Part shown: positions 1 to 8,709 of the stretch, piece by piece
Numbering within the stretch: the stretch's first letter is position 1
Layout of the letters: every line of letters starts with the position of its first letter
Source: an uncultured Pedobacter sp.
GTDB taxonomy: Bacteria; Bacteroidota; Bacteroidia; Sphingobacteriales; Sphingobacteriaceae
DNA length: 64,000 nucleotides
Assembly (NCBI RefSeq): GCF_946480185.1
Contig: NZ_CAMLIG010000007.1
Span: 62,001-126,000 of the forward strand
Direction of reading: 5' to 3'
Position numbers and translations under genes: made by a program
The notes under the pieces: generated by a model
Seen by the model: only the letters and a program-made list of their open reading frames with translations
Told to the model about the DNA's origin: nothing
The model's database searches: none

Positions 1-115
1 TAAATCAAGAGGGAGATCTTAAATTTAGATTTTATAAGAGTTGACTGAGTGTTACTGGTTATAAAAATGAGGCGATAGTTGCGACAATCAACAATTAACA
101 GGTTTACTTTTGAAA

Positions 116-1147
116 CTAAATATCTATTCGCATTTCAGAAGATTCTCTCACTATCAATTCGCAAGAAATTATTTCGGTTTTATGAAATTTCTTATCTTTT
201 GCCTTTAAAATACTATTAAAATAAAGATTGGCGGCAGTTTTGCCAATTTCTCTGCTTTTTTGTTCTACAGAACTTAAGGACGGGGTAACATAATTTGTAA
301 ATTCCTCGTTTTGGAACCCAATAACGCCTAATTGTTGAGGAACCTTTATGTTTAGCTCTTTTGCAGCTTGCAATACTCCTAAAGCGGCAGGGTCAGAAGC
401 CGTAAAAAAAGCGTCGGGTCGGTTTCTCTGCGACAATAGTTTTAAAGCAATAGTTTTTGCTTCTTCTCTAGATATAGTCACATGCTTAATAAAATTTTCA
501 TCCAAACTTATTCCTGTTTCACTTATCGCTTTAGCAAAACCTTTTTTCCGTTCACTGTAAACGGCTAAATGTTCCGGTCCGCCTATATAGGCGATATTTT
601 TAAATCCCTGTTTAATTAAATGGCTAACCGCTTTATAGGAAGCTTCTTGATTATCGTTTTTAACGATAGAACTTACTATAGAATCATCAAAACGGTCAAA
701 TTGTATTAAATGAATTTGGTTGTCAAGAATTTCCTTTAAATGCAAATTGGACATTGTTTCTTGCGATAGTGATATCATAATGCAATCAACGTTTTGCCTA
801 ATTAATGTTTCAACTGCTTCTTGTTCTTTTGTAAAACTCTCTTCACTTTGGCAAATAATGATGTGATGCTTGTGCTTGTAGCAGATTTCTTCTACGCCTG
901 CAATCACGTTAGCAAAAAAAATTTCACTTATTTTTGGGACAATAATTCCTATAATTTTAGATTTACCCTGTCTTAAATTGGCGGCAAAAGAGTTATGTTT
1001 ATAATTTAACTCGGTGGCCTTCTTTTTAACCAAATTTTTTACTTTCTCACTAACCACAGGATGATTGCTCAATGCCTTAGAAACATAAGAACCACTAATG
1101 CCAAGAGCCTTAGCTATATCATAAATTGTAACTCTTTTATTATTCAT
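116..1147 (-). CDS. LacI-family transcriptional regulator
   Basis: A 343-residue LacI/GalR-type repressor. Residues about 5-50 form the usual helix-turn-helix and hinge helix (VTIYDIAKALGISGSYVSKAL, then a hinge ending in ANLRQGKS). The rest is a periplasmic-binding-like sugar sensor that opens with IIGIIVPKISEIFFANVIAG. It is divergent from the sugar operon starting at 1597, with 449 bp between them, so it is probably the local regulator and is likely released by a sugar or pathway intermediate; the ligand is not visible from sequence. The ATG at 1147 puts the DNA-binding domain at the very N-terminus as expected for the family. Family assignment is firm, target assignment is by position only. 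Confidence 0.93.
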   Translation of the reverse strand: MNNKRVTIYDIAKALGISGSYVSKALSNHPVVSEKVKNLVKKKATELNYKHNSFAANLRQGKSKIIGIIVPKISEIFFANVIAGVEEICYKHKHHIIICQSEESFTKEQEAVETLIRQNVDCIMISLSQETMSNLHLKEILDNQIHLIQFDRFDDSIVSSIVKNDNQEASYKAVSHLIKQGFKNIAYIGGPEHLAVYSERKKGFAKAISETGISLDENFIKHVTISREEAKTIALKLLSQRNRPDAFFTASDPAALGVLQAAKELNIKVPQQLGVIGFQNEEFTNYVTPSLSSVEQKSREIGKTAANLYFNSILKAKDKKFHKTEIISCELIVRESSEMRIDI

Positions 1148-1208
1148 TATAAAAGTAAACAGACTTTTGGCAATATATAAAAAATCATCCTTGTCTCACA
1201 AAAACATA

Positions 1209-1219
1209 GCGTTTAACGC
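1209..1219. promoter_or_regulatory. Short perfect palindrome upstream of the LacI gene
   Basis: GCGTT-T-AACGC is a perfect 5-bp inverted repeat around one base, 62 bp upstream of the LacI start. It could be an operator for autoregulation. Evidence is symmetry and position only. Confidence 0.25.
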
Positions 1220-1476
1220 CTCAATCTTCTATTCATTCTATAAAGACATTATGCTTTTGTTAATATAAATGAATAGCAAATGAATGTAATTCATCTATAG
1301 CTCCTGTGTAAATTAAAATCCCTCACTGGGCCTAGAATTCTTTTATAGACTCAAGAAATCATCACAAATAAAATTTTTTATAAATATTTTGAATACCAAA
1401 TTTTATAAAAATCGGTCTTTACCTCACCTAGTGTGATAAAATAAAGAAAAACTCTTCTTAACGGAATAAAAAAATA

Positions 1477-1492
1477 ATTTCAATTTTGAAAT
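1477..1492. promoter_or_regulatory. Palindrome upstream of the sugar operon
   Basis: ATTTCAA-TT-TTGAAAT is a perfect 7-bp inverted repeat about 105 bp before the first gene of the operon. It is followed directly by a second small palindrome, AATCGATT, whose central CG is typical of LacI-family operators. The rest of the 449-bp divergent region is very AT-rich and I could not place a convincing -33/-7 pair. Candidate operator for the adjacent LacI protein. Confidence 0.3.
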
Positions 1493-1596
1493 CGATTGAA
1501 AAAACTTTAATATTGAAAACCAATTTATAAGTCAAAATTTTTAAACGTAGTTTTCTATAATAGCGATTACCTATAAACGATCAAAATTTAACTCAG

Positions 1597-2670
1597 ATGC
1601 AACCAGTAATACCTGAACTAAACAAACAACATGGAGCTGAAACTGCCTCGTCATTAAAGTATTCTAAATATAGATTCCCGAAAACCATAATGGGAACCAG
1701 TAGTTTAGGAAATTTATATCAGGCGCTAGATTTTGAGCAAAAACTGGCTATCGTAAAAGAAAGTATAAAAAACTCAAACGGGTTAGCTTTCTTCGATAGC
1801 GCCGGAAAATATGGGGCTGGCTTGGCCTTAGAGTCTTTAGGGAGATGCCTAAAACTACTAAAGGTTAACCAAAAAGACACCCTAATTAGTAATAAATTAG
1901 GTTGGATAAGAAAACCTTTAATAACAGATGAGCCTACCTTTGAGCCTGGAGTTTGGAAAGAACTAAAGTTTGACGCCTACCAAAACATCAGCTACCACGG
2001 TATCTTAGAGTGCTACCACCAAGGCAATGAACTGCTTGGCGGTTACAAAGCCGAGTTTTTGTCTGTTCATGATCCGGATGAATATTTGAATGCAGCAACA
2101 GATGCCCAAAACAGACAAAAGAGATTTAACGATATTTTAGAAGCCTACAGGGCACTGTCAGAATTAAAAGAAAAAGGAGAAATCCTAGCCGTTGGTATCG
2201 GTTCAAAAGACTGGCAAATTATTAAAGAAATTGAAACTAAAGTTGATTTAGACTGGGTAATGTTTGCAAACAGTTGTACCATTTACCACCATCCAAAAGA
2301 ACTACTTAGTTTTATGGAATATCTCACAGGTAAAAACATCCCAATTATAAATTCTGCAGTTTTTAACGGAGGCTTTTTAATAGGTAGCGATTACTTTAAT
2401 TACCATCCCGTAAACAGAAAAGATAATTTTGATCTGTACCAATGGAGAGATAGCTTTTACGCTATTTGCGAAAAACACAAAATTAAACCCGCATTAGCCT
2501 GCGTACATTTCGGCTTAAGTATTCCCGGGGTAAAAAGCATTGCTTTAAACAGCAGTTCACCTGTACGAACTGGCAAAAATTTCGAACTCGCAAACTTAAA
2601 AATACCAGCAGAATTTTGGGCAGATATGAAATCAAGAGGCTTACTTCATCATCAATATCCCTATTTGTAG
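1597..2670 (+). CDS. Aldo/keto reductase, L-galactose/L-fucose dehydrogenase-like
   Basis: A 357-residue NAD(P)-dependent aldo/keto reductase without signal peptide. The catalytic tetrad is visible: D67 in FFDSAGKYG, Y72 in the same stretch, K100 in LISNKLGW and H158 in LSVHDPDEY. This subgroup contains D-threo-aldose (L-fucose) 1-dehydrogenases and plant-type L-galactose dehydrogenases, which oxidise the C1 hydroxyl of the sugar to the aldonolactone. Its partners on the same strand are a mutarotase, a lactonase, a C5-type aldonate dehydrogenase and tagaturonate reductase, so step one of an oxidative aldose pathway fits well. The fold is certain; the choice between L-galactose and L-fucose is inferred from the neighbours. 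Confidence 0.88.
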   Translation: MQPVIPELNKQHGAETASSLKYSKYRFPKTIMGTSSLGNLYQALDFEQKLAIVKESIKNSNGLAFFDSAGKYGAGLALESLGRCLKLLKVNQKDTLISNKLGWIRKPLITDEPTFEPGVWKELKFDAYQNISYHGILECYHQGNELLGGYKAEFLSVHDPDEYLNAATDAQNRQKRFNDILEAYRALSELKEKGEILAVGIGSKDWQIIKEIETKVDLDWVMFANSCTIYHHPKELLSFMEYLTGKNIPIINSAVFNGGFLIGSDYFNYHPVNRKDNFDLYQWRDSFYAICEKHKIKPALACVHFGLSIPGVKSIALNSSSPVRTGKNFELANLKIPAEFWADMKSRGLLHHQYPYL

Positions 2671-2709
2671 CTAAGATTTAACGACTTAAAATAATATTAT
2701 ACCTAAATC

Positions 2710-3978
2710 ATGACTAAAAAAAATAATTTATTCGCAATTGGATTAATTACATCCTTGTTTTTTCTGTGGGGGTTTGCGCACAACCTAGATCCTATTTTGA
2801 TTCCACATCTAAAAAGGTCGTTTACGCTTAGTACGCTACAAGCAACTTTAGTGGATTCTGCTGTGTTTATTGCCTATTTTATTATGGCCATCCCAGCGGG
2901 TATAATTATGAAGAAATATAGTTACAAAGCGGGAATCATCATTGGTTTATTAATGTTTGCGACAGGCTCCTTTCTATTTGTACCGGCAGCTAACAACCAA
3001 TCTTACCCTTTCTTTTTAATAGCATTGTTTATCATCGCTTGTGGCTTAACCACATTAGAAACTGCTGCCAATCCTTATATCACGGTATTAGGCCCTCCCG
3101 AATCAGCCCCCTTCCGATTAAATTTTGCGCAATCTTTTAACGGATTGGCGGCAACAATGGCTCCGATTATAGGTGCAAGAATAATTCTAGCAGAAGGCGC
3201 AACCGACGAGCAGTTAAGCCAAATGTCAGAAGCGGTTAAACAAGCAACCCTTGCCGCCGAGGCTTCAACAGTTAAAACTCCTTATATTGTTTTAGGAACT
3301 CTTTTGATACTTGTGGCTGTTTTATTTGCTTTTACCAAGCTTCCATCTATCGAACACGATGATGAAAAACCCGCAAGCAAAAATATTTTTCAGGCCTTGC
3401 GTCATAAACATTTAGCCTGGGGGGTAGCCGCACAATTTTTTTACGTAGGTGCACAAGTCTGCGTTTTTAGCCTATTCATTCTGTATGCACAAGCCTCTTC
3501 GGGCATTACAGATAAGCAGGCGAGTATCTATTTAGGAGCATGTGGCTTCGCGTTTTTGGCGGGTCGCTTTTTAGGCACCATTTTGATGAAGTTTTTCAAA
3601 GCAGAACGTTTATTAACACTATATGCTACCATCAACACCATTTTATGTATTCTAGCGGCTTCAATGAGCGGAATGGTTACTATTTATATCGTTATTGCCA
3701 TCTGCTTCTTTATGTCAATTATGTTTCCAACTATTTTTGCATTGGGTATCAAAGGTTTAGGAAAAGATACCGCGTTTGGTAGCAGTTTAATCATTATGTC
3801 TATTGTTGGAGGTGCAATTTTTCCTCCAATTTTCGGCTACATCAGTGACGTAAGCCATAACATCCAGTTGGGTTATTTTGTACCGATGATTTGCTTTATA
3901 GTGATAGCTATGTTTGGATTAGGCGGAGCAAAAACCACTAAAAAAGAAGTCGAGATAGAACCGGCCGGAATATTATAA
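2710..3978 (+). CDS. fucP: L-fucose:H+ symporter-type MFS permease
   Basis: A 422-residue major facilitator protein with about 12 hydrophobic helices, starting with the FLWGFAHNLDPILIPHLK segment typical of FucP. ETAANPYITVLGP in helix 4 is the hallmark of the FucP/GluP/NagP sugar branch. It would import the sugar with protons across the inner membrane. E. coli FucP is known to accept L-galactose as well as L-fucose, so either substrate suits the operon. It starts 39 bp after the aldo/keto reductase stop and is followed by 94 bp holding a small hairpin. Family firm, exact sugar inferred. Confidence 0.9.
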   Translation: MTKKNNLFAIGLITSLFFLWGFAHNLDPILIPHLKRSFTLSTLQATLVDSAVFIAYFIMAIPAGIIMKKYSYKAGIIIGLLMFATGSFLFVPAANNQSYPFFLIALFIIACGLTTLETAANPYITVLGPPESAPFRLNFAQSFNGLAATMAPIIGARIILAEGATDEQLSQMSEAVKQATLAAEASTVKTPYIVLGTLLILVAVLFAFTKLPSIEHDDEKPASKNIFQALRHKHLAWGVAAQFFYVGAQVCVFSLFILYAQASSGITDKQASIYLGACGFAFLAGRFLGTILMKFFKAERLLTLYATINTILCILAASMSGMVTIYIVIAICFFMSIMFPTIFALGIKGLGKDTAFGSSLIIMSIVGGAIFPPIFGYISDVSHNIQLGYFVPMICFIVIAMFGLGGAKTTKKEVEIEPAGIL

Positions 3979-4000
3979 ACCTAGATACAAACTTGTTGAA

Positions 4001-4028
4001 GAATGTATGCTATTGTAGGGTTACATTC
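4001..4028 (+). other. Small hairpin inside the sugar operon
   Basis: GAATGTA and TACATTC form a perfect 7-bp stem with a 14-nt loop between the permease and mutarotase genes. The loop contains GCTATTGTA, which recurs in the second intergenic hairpin of this operon. It may mark RNA processing; no T-run follows, so it is not a standard terminator. Confidence 0.3.
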
Positions 4029-4072
4029 TTAAAAAGAATCACAGAAAAAGCTTCCGCTGTAAAAAACATCTA

Positions 4073-4408
4073 ATGAAAAGATACGCATTGGCACTAGACC
4101 TTGTAAACGACCCCGCCTTAATAGCCGAATACGAACGTTGGCATACCTCTGGAAACGGTTGGCCAGAGGTAAAACAAAGCATTACTGAATCAGGAATTAT
4201 TGACATGCAGATTTACCGTACAGGAAACCGCCTATTTATGATTATGGAAACAAATGATCATTTTGATGCTGAAAAAAAAGCAGAGATGGATGCAACCAAT
4301 CCAAAGGTACAGGAATGGGAGACCTTGATGAGTAGGTTCCAACAAGCATTACCCTGGGCTAAAAAAGGTGAAAAATGGGTTTTTATGAATAAAATTTTTC
4401 AGCTATAA
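4073..4408 (+). CDS. L-rhamnose mutarotase-family protein (RhaM/DUF718)
   Basis: A 111-residue cytoplasmic protein of the RhaM family, which interconverts the alpha and beta anomers of deoxy or L-sugars so that stereospecific dehydrogenases keep being supplied. Y20 and H24 in AEYERWH match the catalytic Tyr and His of E. coli RhaM (Y18, H22), and WPEVKQSITESGI with the IYRTGNRLFMIME strand follows as in the family. Length agrees with the usual 100-115 residues. It sits 17 bp before the lactonase gene, and pairing a mutarotase with an aldose 1-dehydrogenase and lactonase is logical. The sugar is probably L-fucose or L-galactose rather than rhamnose, by context. Confidence 0.85.
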   Translation: MKRYALALDLVNDPALIAEYERWHTSGNGWPEVKQSITESGIIDMQIYRTGNRLFMIMETNDHFDAEKKAEMDATNPKVQEWETLMSRFQQALPWAKKGEKWVFMNKIFQL

Positions 4409-4425
4409 ATTAAACCAATAAGTAC

Positions 4426-5256
4426 ATGACAATAGATTCGCATCAACATTTTTGGATATTTGACTCGGTAAAATATAGCTGGATAAACGAAAATATGTCT
4501 GCTATCCAACGTGATTTTTTGCCTCAGGATTTATATCCCTTACTACAAAAAAACGAGGTGGACGCTTGTATAGCTGTACAGGGGCATCAAACCGAAGAAA
4601 ACAATAGCTTTTTGATAAACCTTGCAACAAAAAACAAGTTTATCAAAGGCGTTGTGGGCTGGGTAAATTTGAGCGCTGCTAATGTAGATGAACGTTTAAG
4701 TTTCTACAGCCACCAGCCGTTTATAAAAGGGTTCCGTCATGTTTTACAAGATGAAGTACAAAGAGATTTCATGCTTACCAATGCTTTCAAAAACGGGATC
4801 AGTAAGTTGGAGAAATATAATTATACCTACGATATTTTGATTTTAACCGATCAGATCAGTTATTCTGAAGAATTAGTAAAAGCTTTCCCTAAGCAAAAAT
4901 TTGTGATCGACCACTTGGCCAAGCCACCTATCAAAAGTCAAAAAATAACTGATTGGGCAGTGGCCATCAAAAAAATTGCAAATTATCAAAACGTGAGCTG
5001 TAAAGTCTCTGGCATGGTCACAGAAGCCGATTGGCAACATTGGAAGTCAGAAGATTTTGAGCCCTATTTAGACGTGGTTTTTGAAGCATTTGGTACAAAA
5101 AGACTGATGTACGGTTCAGACTGGCCAGTATGTAACATAGCTGGCGGATACGATAATTCGATTTCCTTACTTAAAAATTATACAAAAAAATTGACGACCA
5201 CAGAACAGCAAGACCTTTTTGGTAACAATGCTGCACTGTTTTACAATATATCATAA
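4426..5256 (+). CDS. Amidohydrolase-family aldonolactonase (L-fuconolactonase-like)
   Basis: A 276-residue TIM-barrel metal-dependent hydrolase of the amidohydrolase 2 (COG3618) family. The N-terminal metal motif appears as IDSHQHFWIFD, the barrel continues with VIDHLAKPPI near the middle, and the C-terminal GSDWPVC motif (catalytic Asp) is intact. Relatives open L-fucono-, L-rhamnono- or L-galactonolactones to the aldonate. It starts 17 bp after the mutarotase and stops 2 bp before the zinc dehydrogenase, so translation is probably coupled. The hydrolase family is certain and the lactone substrate is inferred. Confidence 0.87.
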   Translation: MTIDSHQHFWIFDSVKYSWINENMSAIQRDFLPQDLYPLLQKNEVDACIAVQGHQTEENNSFLINLATKNKFIKGVVGWVNLSAANVDERLSFYSHQPFIKGFRHVLQDEVQRDFMLTNAFKNGISKLEKYNYTYDILILTDQISYSEELVKAFPKQKFVIDHLAKPPIKSQKITDWAVAIKKIANYQNVSCKVSGMVTEADWQHWKSEDFEPYLDVVFEAFGTKRLMYGSDWPVCNIAGGYDNSISLLKNYTKKLTTTEQQDLFGNNAALFYNIS

Positions 5257-5258
5257 AT

Positions 5259-6275
5259 ATGAAAACATTAGTTTGCACCAGTCCATCGCATTTTGAATAC
5301 CATGAAAGCTTAAAACCAAAACTTGAAAAAGACAGTGCCATCGTAAAAATAAAACGCATTGGAATTTGCGGAACAGATTTACACGCCTTTGAGGGAACGC
5401 AGCCTTTTTTTAGTTATCCACGGATACTCGGGCATGAGCTCTCCGGAGAGTTGGTAGATTTTGATAACGCACCCGGATTTAAAAAAGGCGAAGCAGTAAC
5501 TTTTATTCCTTACTTTTCAGATGGTACCTGTATAGCTTGCCGGAGCGGAAAACCTAATTGCTGCGAAAATATTGAGGTTTTCGGCGTACATATTGATGGC
5601 GGAATGGCAGAGTATATCCAAATTCCATCTAAATACTTATTGCATGGCGAAGGTTTAAGTTACGATGAGTTGGCTTTGGTAGAACCGCTCGCTATCGGCG
5701 CCCATGGAGTTAGGTTGGCAGATATCCGATCTGAAGAATTTGTGATGATAGTTGGTGCAGGCCCAATCGGTTTAGGCACCATGGAATTTGCTAAGATTGC
5801 GGGGGCTAAGGCAATTGCCCTAGATGTAAACGATAGGAGACTAAAATTTTGTAAAGAAAAAATTGGCGTACACGCAACGGTAAATGCCAATACTGAAAAC
5901 GTAAAAGAACGTTTGCTTGAAATTACCAATGGAGATATGCCTACCGTGATTATCGATGCTACAGGAAACCTAAGGGCGATAAATAACGGTATTAATTTTT
6001 TAGCCCACAGTGGCCGGTATGTGCTTATTGGCCTGCAAAAAGCTGAGTTTTCATTTAATCATCCCGAGTTTCACAAGAGAGAAAGCACTCTGATGAGCAG
6101 CCGAAATGCTACCATTGAGGATTTTGAACACGTAATTTCCTCTATAAAAAAAGGTTTGGTAAATCCCCATCACTATATCACCCATACAGTACAGTTTGAT
6201 CAAGTCAAAGATAATTTCGAAAGCTGGCTGGATCCTAAAAACGGAGTAATCAAAGCCATGGTTTCTTTAGGGTAA
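5259..6275 (+). CDS. Zinc-dependent aldonate dehydrogenase, LgoD/YjjN-like
   Basis: A 338-residue medium-chain zinc dehydrogenase. Catalytic zinc ligands are seen in GICGTDLHAFEG and GHEL, structural zinc cysteines in the CIACRSGKPNCC segment, and the Rossmann motif as VGAGPIGLG. The segments TDLHAFEGTQPFFSYPRILGHE and FHKRESTLMSSRNAT closely recall E. coli YjjN/LgoD, which oxidises L-galactonate at C5 to D-tagaturonate. The presence of a UxaB-type tagaturonate reductase as the next gene supports this reading. The ATG lies 2 bp after the lactonase stop. Alternative: an L-fuconate or L-threonine-type dehydrogenase. Enzyme class is certain; the LgoD-like function is a strong inference from remembered sequence and context. 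Confidence 0.85.
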   Translation: MKTLVCTSPSHFEYHESLKPKLEKDSAIVKIKRIGICGTDLHAFEGTQPFFSYPRILGHELSGELVDFDNAPGFKKGEAVTFIPYFSDGTCIACRSGKPNCCENIEVFGVHIDGGMAEYIQIPSKYLLHGEGLSYDELALVEPLAIGAHGVRLADIRSEEFVMIVGAGPIGLGTMEFAKIAGAKAIALDVNDRRLKFCKEKIGVHATVNANTENVKERLLEITNGDMPTVIIDATGNLRAINNGINFLAHSGRYVLIGLQKAEFSFNHPEFHKRESTLMSSRNATIEDFEHVISSIKKGLVNPHHYITHTVQFDQVKDNFESWLDPKNGVIKAMVSLG

Positions 6276-6279
6276 TTAC

Positions 6280-6349
6280 TAGGTTTTGATAAATTTTTTA
6301 TACCATAAACAATTATAGCAACAGATACGCTATTGTACCGCCAAACCTA
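6280..6349 (+). other. Second intergenic hairpin of the sugar operon
   Basis: TAGGTTT and AAACCTA form a perfect 7-bp stem spanning the gap before uxaB. The intervening sequence again holds GCTATTGTA (6329-6337), matching the hairpin at 4001-4028. There is no T-run on either strand. Confidence 0.28.
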
Positions 6350-6372
6350 ATGTCAAATTATACAGAATCAAA

Positions 6373-7869
6373 ATGCAGTTATCAAGAAATAATTTAAACA
6401 AAATCAACAATAAAATTGACAAACCCCGCTACCAGAATTTACCAGAGAAAGTTTTACAGTTTGGTACGGGGGTGTTATTAAGAGGCCTGCCAGATTATTA
6501 TATTAATAAAGCCAACAATAAAGCCGTTTTTAATGGCAGCATTGCAGTAGTAAAATCTACATCATCAGGAGGGGTAGCGGTGTATGAAAAACAAGATAAT
6601 CTATATACCATTTGCGTAAGGGGAGTAAAAGGCGGTAAAACCGTTCATCAAAACATCATCAGCGGGGCTATAAGCAGAGTACTTACTGCAACCAAAGAAT
6701 GGAACCAGATACTACAAATTGCTGAAAGTGAAGATCTTGAGGTGGTCATCAGTAACACTACTGAAGCTGGTATCCAGTTGATAGAAGACGATATCTTTGC
6801 AAATCCGCCAGTATCGTTTCCTGCAAAATTATTGGCTGTGCTTTATCAAAGATTTAACGCTTTTAAAGGAGACAAGAGCAAGGGCCTGGTAATAATACCT
6901 ACCGAGTTAATTGTAGATAACGCTGATAAATTGAAGGAAATCTTACTTATTTTAGCAGAGAAACAACAACTACCTTTAGAATTTATTGATTGGTTAAATG
7001 ATGCTAACTATTTTTGCAACTCGCTTGTAGACAGAATTGTACCTGGAGCACCTGATAAAGAGAATTTACCAATACTGACCGAAGAACTAGGTTATACAGA
7101 TGAGTTGTTAACCATGTCTGAAAGTTATAGCCTGTGGGCTATACAAGGTAATGAAAAAGTGAAACAAAAACTAACTTTTGCAACTACCGATCCAAACATT
7201 GTGATTACGCCAGACATCAAAAAATTCAGAGAATTGAAACTCCGTTTACTCAACGGAACGCATACATTAACCTGCGGTGTGGCATATTTGGCGGGTTTCG
7301 ATACGGTAAAGGAATCCACTGATGATAAGGACATTTCTTATTATCTGGGAACACTGATGAAAACGGAAATAACGCCATCCATTCCTTTCCCTTTAGATAA
7401 GGAAGAAGCTTTGGCTTTCGCCGATGATGTGTTAGACAGATTTAAAAACCCTCACATCAAACACCAGTGGCTAAGCATTAGTATGAATTACACTACCAAA
7501 TTAAAAACAAGGGTATTACCAATACTGTTCAATTTTGAAAAGAAATTTGATACCACACCAGAGTTGATGGCCTTAGGTTTTGCGGCTTATCTCAAGTTTG
7601 TACAAGTGGTAAAAATTGAAAATGATAAATATTATGGGTACGCAAATAAGCAATTTTATCTCATCAATGATGATAAGATAGCGTATATCTATAAACAGTA
7701 TCAGCGAAAAGGTGATGCTCCCTTAGCAATCTTTCAAGACAACCAACTTTGGGGATCGGATTTAACAGCGCTAAAAGATTTTAAGCAAAAAATACAAAGC
7801 TTTTCTAAATTGCTCGAAGATACTACAATGAAGGAAATTTTAAACAACCAGACTAATGGAAATGGATAA
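6373..7869 (+). CDS. uxaB: Tagaturonate reductase / altronate oxidoreductase
   Basis: A 498-residue polyol-specific long-chain (mannitol) dehydrogenase-family enzyme. The N-terminal NAD-binding segment VLQFGTGVLLRGLPDYY and the C-terminal helical domain with KLRLLNGTHTLTCGVAYLAGF are both typical of UxaB, which reduces D-tagaturonate to D-altronate. The product would next need altronate dehydratase (UxaA), which is not in this window. Last gene of the operon; 97 bp separate it from the zinc dehydrogenase. It connects an L-galactonate-type route to the Ashwell hexuronate pathway. Length agrees with the family. If the true substrate is L-fuconate-derived, UxaB would have to accept a 6-deoxy analogue. 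Confidence 0.88.
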   Translation: MQLSRNNLNKINNKIDKPRYQNLPEKVLQFGTGVLLRGLPDYYINKANNKAVFNGSIAVVKSTSSGGVAVYEKQDNLYTICVRGVKGGKTVHQNIISGAISRVLTATKEWNQILQIAESEDLEVVISNTTEAGIQLIEDDIFANPPVSFPAKLLAVLYQRFNAFKGDKSKGLVIIPTELIVDNADKLKEILLILAEKQQLPLEFIDWLNDANYFCNSLVDRIVPGAPDKENLPILTEELGYTDELLTMSESYSLWAIQGNEKVKQKLTFATTDPNIVITPDIKKFRELKLRLLNGTHTLTCGVAYLAGFDTVKESTDDKDISYYLGTLMKTEITPSIPFPLDKEEALAFADDVLDRFKNPHIKHQWLSISMNYTTKLKTRVLPILFNFEKKFDTTPELMALGFAAYLKFVQVVKIENDKYYGYANKQFYLINDDKIAYIYKQYQRKGDAPLAIFQDNQLWGSDLTALKDFKQKIQSFSKLLEDTTMKEILNNQTNGNG

Positions 7870-7905
7870 CAGGGTTTTAAAAATCCAACCAGCAGGTAAT
7901 CTTTT

Positions 7906-7968
7906 TTATTCTTTAGCCGTCTTTATTTCTTCAATCTTCTTAAGGTGATTACAAATCTCTCCGCTCAT
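7906..7968 (-). pseudogene. N-terminal stub of a UBP-type zinc-finger protein
   Basis: Reading the minus strand, an ATG at 7968 opens MSGEICNHLKKIEEIKTAKE and then hits TAA. This resembles the first 20 residues of small UBP-type zinc-finger proteins of Bacteroidota (EICNHL..I..VKPAK, normally continuing with CEECLKTG...). The cysteine-rich body is missing. It begins 6 bp after the stop of the upstream redox/kinase remnant, which is the order expected for these genes, so I read it as a truncated gene in a decayed cassette. The match is from memory of the family. Confidence 0.5.
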
Positions 7969-7974
7969 TATATT

Positions 7975-8545
7975 TCACTTAAATATATTACGTACAAAAT
8001 TTATAGAAATAGAGCCTTCGTCAGTGGCAGAAGCCATCTTATTGAGGGCAACGGCTCTCACATCTCCGACCGCAAAGATCCCGGCCGAACTGGTTTCTAA
8101 TAGGTACGGATTTCTATCCTTTTCCAAACCTATGGGCAAACAAACCTCAAAAATTATTTCCCCCAGTTTTAAATTCACTTTTACGGCGCCATAATGTTGT
8201 TTCTCTATCGGGGCAACCACATCTAAACCTAAGTCTGTGCCTTTTGCAATTTCTTCGGTAGTAAAAAACAGATCAAATACCTTTGACTGAACCTCGTATG
8301 GTATGCCTACGCCATTACTTTTATTGCGCAATATTTAAAGTTCTAAGGCGCCATCTAATAAGATATGTGTACCAAAAATAGAGTCTCCCGGCTTAAACAA
8401 AAAGTCTCCCGCTTTATATTGTTTGATTGTACTTTCATTGATAAACCATTGCAATTTTTCTACCGGAACGTCATGTAATGCCTCAATTTTCTTTAAAATT
8501 TTTGAAGTAACTTTTGCATCTAAACCAATTTTTAGGGTATTAAAT
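7975..8545 (-). pseudogene. Collapsed remnant: cNMP-binding, histidine-kinase ATPase and thioredoxin-reductase pieces
   Basis: One minus-strand frame, broken by an in-frame TAA at 8335-8337, carries three unrelated domain fragments. From about 8545 to 8338 it encodes a cyclic-nucleotide-binding domain start (LHDVPVEKLQWFI, KAGDFLFKPGDSIFGTHILL). After the stop it reads NGVGIPYEVQSKVFDLFF and GTDLGLDVVAPIEKQHYG, the G1/F/G2 boxes of a histidine-kinase ATPase with G1 damaged. From about residue 73 it becomes NPYLLETSSAGIFAVGDVR, the C-terminal FAD motif of thioredoxin reductase. No single working protein has this make-up. Deletions have apparently fused the ends of neighbouring genes (cNMP-TrxR fusion, zinc finger, cNMP-kinase). 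The frame has no plausible ATG (the longest ORF would start at a TTG). Confidence 0.75.
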
Positions 8546-8709
8546 GTTTCACTAAAACAAATAACAAGCTAAAACATTTTGTCTTTAATCAAAACGGTTT
8601 ACGCACTGCTACTAATTTTGGAGCTATGAAATCGTAGAATTGTCAGATTTTGAAAAATTTAATCTGTTTTTACAATACCATTCAGTTTAAGTAAGTTTAT
8701 GCTTTACAA
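8546..8709. other. Intergenic region before the DUF4175 gene
   Basis: AT-rich stretch between the decayed cassette and the DUF4175 gene. It should hold the promoter for the 8710 gene, but I see no clear -33/-7 pair and no further coding remnant. Confidence 0.3.
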
